Shown here: one piece after another, positions 61,305 to 64,000 of the stretch
Layout of the letters: each line of letters begins with the position of its first letter
Position numbering within the stretch: position 1 is the first letter of the stretch
From: FLUQ01 sp031551515
Lineage (GTDB): Bacteria > Desulfobacterota > Desulfovibrionia > Desulfovibrionales > Desulfovibrionaceae
Length of the DNA: 64,000 bases
Direction of reading: 5' to 3'
Assembly: GCA_031551515.1 (NCBI GenBank)
Contig: JAVBNL010000028.1
Coordinates: 1-64,000 of the forward strand
Position numbers and translations under genes: made by a program
The notes under the pieces: generated by a model
What the model was told of the DNA's origin: nothing
Database searches by the model: none
Seen by the model: the letters and a program-made list of their open reading frames with translations, nothing else

Positions 61305-63827
61305 ATGACGGAAGCAAAGCCGGCCTCTCCCGCGACAGTGCCGTCCGCCGGGTCGCCCATCGAGTTCATGGATCACACTCTGGAACTGGCCTTTCCTCCG
61401 GCTCTTGCGCAGCTGGTCCAGTCGCTGATGAGCCCCATGCCGGATTTCGCGACCATCAGCCACTATCTGGCCATGGACCCGGCGCTCGCCGCGGCCGTTC
61501 TGAACATCGCCAACTCTCCCGTTTACGGGTTTTCGCTGAAAATTACCGACATCCAACGGGCGGCCATTGCGCTGGGCACCCGTGAGCTGTTCAAGCTGGT
61601 CATCGCCCTGGCCATACAAAAACGTCTGCACGGCATGATCAAGCGCAGTCCCGAAGCGCAGTTCGCCGACTGGCGCATCACCCTCTGGGGCGCCATCGCG
61701 GCCGAAGAAATAGCCATGACCCTGGCGCCGGACAATACGGCCGAAGCTTATCTGGGCACGTTGCTCAAAGATTTGCCGCTGATGCTCGCCCTATGCCGCG
61801 ACGACGCCCCCGACTGGCTGAGCGCCGCTCCTCTGATAACCCTGTGCGGCGACGAGCAGACCGAGCGCGAGTTGCAGCTTTGGGGCGCGAAACACGGCGC
61901 CCTTGCCGGACGCGTGCTGGAACGGTGGCACTTTTCGTCGGACATGGTCCAGGCTGTCACCGCGCATCACGACACCTATGACGCCGGGCAGTCACCGCTG
62001 GCCCGGTGCATTTCGCTCGCCACCCGCTGGGCGGAGCTTTTGCACGGCAATACGGACCACATCGCGCCGCTGGCCGCTTTTGAGGTGACCCTTGCCGCCG
62101 CCCTTTCGCTGTCCGCGGCGGAAATGGAAAATCTGCGCCAGCGCTGCTCCACCCTGTACAAAGCCATGCTGCCGCAGCTTGGCGTGCAGGAAGCGCCCAG
62201 CCACACGCGTTTTTACGAATACACCCTGCCGACGCTGCAAAACCTGTATTTTCTCAGCCTTGAGCTGTTTGCCGAAGAAGACGGCCTGCCCGGCATGGCC
62301 CGGCGGTTGCGCCATCAATTGCGCCTGCACTGGGGCATAGACGAGTGGGAACTGGGCTTGCGTATTCAAGACAGCGCCTTGTTTTTACTGTACCGCTGCT
62401 CGAAAAACGCTTCCGCGCCCACGGAAGCAGGCCCCCTGGACCCCGCTGAAATCAAGTGGACTCAAGGGCTGGAGCGTTTCGCCTTCATCGCATCCGGCAA
62501 CCACTGGGGGCAGATCAGGCTGCCCGCGGCGGCGGCGCGAAAGGCGCGGGAAAACCTCGCGCTCTATTTCCATTTCGTCAGCGTCATGCTTGACCGCTAC
62601 CACAAAGTGCGTTCCCGGCGCGAAAAACAGGCCGACACCATGCAGGCCCTGCCCATCGGCGTGGCCAGGCTTGATGCTGCCGGGCAGTTCATCGACGCCA
62701 ACCAGACCCTGCTGCAAATGTTCGGTCTGCCCGGCGTGCCCCAGCGCATGCCGGTCATGGCTCTTTTGCAGCACCGTTTCGCCACGGATATTCGCCAGGA
62801 ATGGCAAGAATTCATCGCCGGGGGCGCCCCGCTGTACAGCAGGGTCATGCAGCCCCGGGTTCTGGACCCCGACTATCCCGGCGGCCTTGTGCTGCTGGTG
62901 CACCGTCTGCGCGACAAAGACAACGAATTTTTGCTGCTGCTTGAAGACGCGGGCAAGTTTTCAGACCTGCAGGGTTCGGCCATGCGTTACGGCCAGTTCA
63001 TCGACCGCGTTCTTGCCGCTCTGCCCGGTTTTATTATGGCGGTGGACGAAGACGGCGCCGTGACCTGGGCCTCGCCCCGGGGCAAAAACCTGATGGGCAA
63101 AAGCCTTTTCAACTTCGCGAAACCGGCCACCGCCTTTTTCCAGGCGCCCTGGAACAAAAGCTTTTTGGCCGGGCTGCACCAGACGACGATCATGGACGTG
63201 CGGCTGCAAAACGAACCGTCTCAGAACGAACTGTTTGAAATGGTCGCCACCCCCATGCCGGACGCCACGGACCAGTGCACCCTCATCGTGTTGCGCGACA
63301 GAACCGCCCTGCACCATGTTGACGACAAAAGCCGCTTGCAGAGCGTCATGGACCCGATCACCGGCCTCGTTATCCACTCCCAGTTCCATCTGGCGCTGGA
63401 GCGCGAAGCCGACCGCGCCCGCCACACCGGCAAAGCCTTCGGTGTGATCTTTTGCGATCTTGAAGGATTCAAGCAGGTCAACGCCATGTACGGGTATCAA
63501 ACCGGCGACACCGTGCTGCGCCGCGTGGGGGCGGTCATCAGCGCCGTTACGCGCAAAGGCATCGATACGCCCGCCCGCCTCAGCGGCGACGATTTTGCCG
63601 TTGTCATAGGCAGTGCTTCCCGCGAACTGCTTGAGAACATGGCGGCCAAAATTCAGCAGGGTGTGCAGTCGGCCTGCAAAGGCTCCGTGCATATGAACTG
63701 CGGCCTGATCCTGCTTTCCGGCACCGAAGCCGGCCAGGGCCAGGCGCTTGATGCCGCCAGACAAGCCTGCACCCGCGCCCGCGCTCTGCCGGGCCGCCTG
63801 GAATGGGCCGCCGGAGAGGCCTCGTAA
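61305..63827 (+). CDS. HDOD-PAS-degenerate GGDEF signalling protein
   Basis: An 840-aa cytoplasmic protein. An N-terminal HDOD domain (about 30-230; PPALAQLVQSLMSPMPDFATI, LNIANSPVYGF) is followed by a helical region, two PAS-like segments (about 445-540 and 560-670) and a C-terminal diguanylate-cyclase fold (about 680-835). The cyclase signature reads SGDDF (about 758-762) in place of GGDEF, and the inhibitory site is KxxD, not RxxD, so catalysis is doubtful and a regulatory or nucleotide-sensing role is more likely. No membrane segment is visible. It follows the prenyl synthase gene by 35 nt. Confidence 0.82.
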   Translation: MTEAKPASPATVPSAGSPIEFMDHTLELAFPPALAQLVQSLMSPMPDFATISHYLAMDPALAAAVLNIANSPVYGFSLKITDIQRAAIALGTRELFKLVIALAIQKRLHGMIKRSPEAQFADWRITLWGAIAAEEIAMTLAPDNTAEAYLGTLLKDLPLMLALCRDDAPDWLSAAPLITLCGDEQTERELQLWGAKHGALAGRVLERWHFSSDMVQAVTAHHDTYDAGQSPLARCISLATRWAELLHGNTDHIAPLAAFEVTLAAALSLSAAEMENLRQRCSTLYKAMLPQLGVQEAPSHTRFYEYTLPTLQNLYFLSLELFAEEDGLPGMARRLRHQLRLHWGIDEWELGLRIQDSALFLLYRCSKNASAPTEAGPLDPAEIKWTQGLERFAFIASGNHWGQIRLPAAAARKARENLALYFHFVSVMLDRYHKVRSRREKQADTMQALPIGVARLDAAGQFIDANQTLLQMFGLPGVPQRMPVMALLQHRFATDIRQEWQEFIAGGAPLYSRVMQPRVLDPDYPGGLVLLVHRLRDKDNEFLLLLEDAGKFSDLQGSAMRYGQFIDRVLAALPGFIMAVDEDGAVTWASPRGKNLMGKSLFNFAKPATAFFQAPWNKSFLAGLHQTTIMDVRLQNEPSQNELFEMVATPMPDATDQCTLIVLRDRTALHHVDDKSRLQSVMDPITGLVIHSQFHLALEREADRARHTGKAFGVIFCDLEGFKQVNAMYGYQTGDTVLRRVGAVISAVTRKGIDTPARLSGDDFAVVIGSASRELLENMAAKIQQGVQSACKGSVHMNCGLILLSGTEAGQGQALDAARQACTRARALPGRLEWAAGEAS

Positions 63828-63865
63828 AATCATCACATATTCAATGACAGTAAGGATATAATCGT

Positions 63866-64000
63866 ATGCTGCAACGTATCGAGACCCGGCTGCGCCCTCA
63901 AATCACCGATTCCGTCGGGCAGAACATAGCCCGCGCCATTGCCGCCTCTCTCGGCCTCTTCATCGACGGCGTCGCCGTGCGCCGGGTGTTTACAGTGGCG
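63866..64000 (+). CDS. Probable phosphoribosylformylglycinamidine synthase, 5' end only
   Basis: The first 45 codons, MLQRIETRLRPQITDSVGQN, then IARAIAASLGL and a VAVRRVFTV strand, resemble the PurS-like N-terminus of the PurSL fusion used by Desulfovibrio-type bacteria (purine synthesis, FGAR to FGAM). TAAGGAT precedes the ATG. The gene runs off the window, so the assignment is tentative. Confidence 0.5.
   Translation, partial: MLQRIETRLRPQITDSVGQNIARAIAASLGLFIDGVAVRRVFTVA

Overview
The window comes from a GC-rich, strictly anaerobic Gram-negative bacterium, most likely a Desulfovibrio-like member of the Desulfovibrionaceae. This rests on gene content, not on a marker gene. It has a sensory [FeFe]-hydrogenase, a four-subunit 2-oxoacid:ferredoxin oxidoreductase, an oxygen-sensitive ribonucleotide reductase (NrdDG), futalosine-pathway menaquinone synthesis, a TAXI-type TRAP transporter, a TonB/BtuB outer-membrane system and many sensor kinases. 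No rRNA, tRNA, CRISPR array or complete insertion sequence was seen.

Layout. 0.36-6.4 kb: a small conserved protein, then an operon (HD-fold protein, GntR regulator, isopropylmalate-synthase-like lyase, TAXI receptor, fused TRAP permease) behind a promoter with a perfect 13-bp palindrome. 6.4-7.7 kb: a scar, with a truncated ORF start, a long palindrome, a frameshifted D-2-hydroxyacid dehydrogenase remnant and a D-aminoacylase tail between two copies of a 30-bp direct repeat. 7.8-15.6 kb (minus strand): a hybrid histidine kinase, a Cache/PAS histidine kinase, a SpoIIE-type phosphatase and a HydS-type sensory hydrogenase. 15.9-21.9 kb (minus): a vitamin B12 uptake operon, btuF-D-C-B-tonB, behind a cobalamin riboswitch with its own terminator. 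22-27 kb: a Doc-type toxin-antitoxin pair and housekeeping genes (phosphoesterase, peroxiredoxin, RtcB, DsrE-like, Cfa). 27.2-30.6 kb: a second cobalamin riboswitch and an intrinsic terminator ahead of nrdD-nrdG. 30.6-31.3 kb: a gene-free, repeat-rich stretch.

31.3-38.6 kb (minus): GatA and GatC, an LppC/LpoA-like lipoprotein, a thioesterase-ACT fusion, arabinose-5-phosphate isomerase, a VUT transporter and an IclR regulator. 38.8-45.9 kb (minus): a six-gene catabolic operon (CoA-transferase, HMG-CoA-lyase-like enzyme, 2-hydroxyacid dehydrogenase, DASS carrier, mandelate-racemase-family enzyme, amidohydrolase) preceded by IclR-like boxes. 46.1-52.2 kb (plus): queF, then a PrpR-like sigma-54 activator next to a good sigma-54 promoter that leads an MFS carrier, a metallo-beta-lactamase-fold hydrolase and a LarA-like nickel racemase homologue. 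52.3-55 kb (minus): a VOR-type oxidoreductase operon. 55.2-61.3 kb (plus): an Ala/Pro-rich repeat protein, a small unknown protein and a menaquinone group (UbiE, MqnB, polyprenyl diphosphate synthase) interrupted by a nucleotide-sugar dehydrogenase. 61.3-64 kb: an HDOD/degenerate-GGDEF protein and the start of a probable purL.

Themes. Several transporter-enzyme-regulator sets for small organic acids sit close together, each under a different regulator family (GntR, IclR, sigma-54/PrpR). B12 status appears to govern both corrinoid uptake and the B12-independent anaerobic ribonucleotide reductase. Long imperfect palindromes recur between genes (15.8, 27.5 and 57.0 kb) and share a core design that no gene explains.
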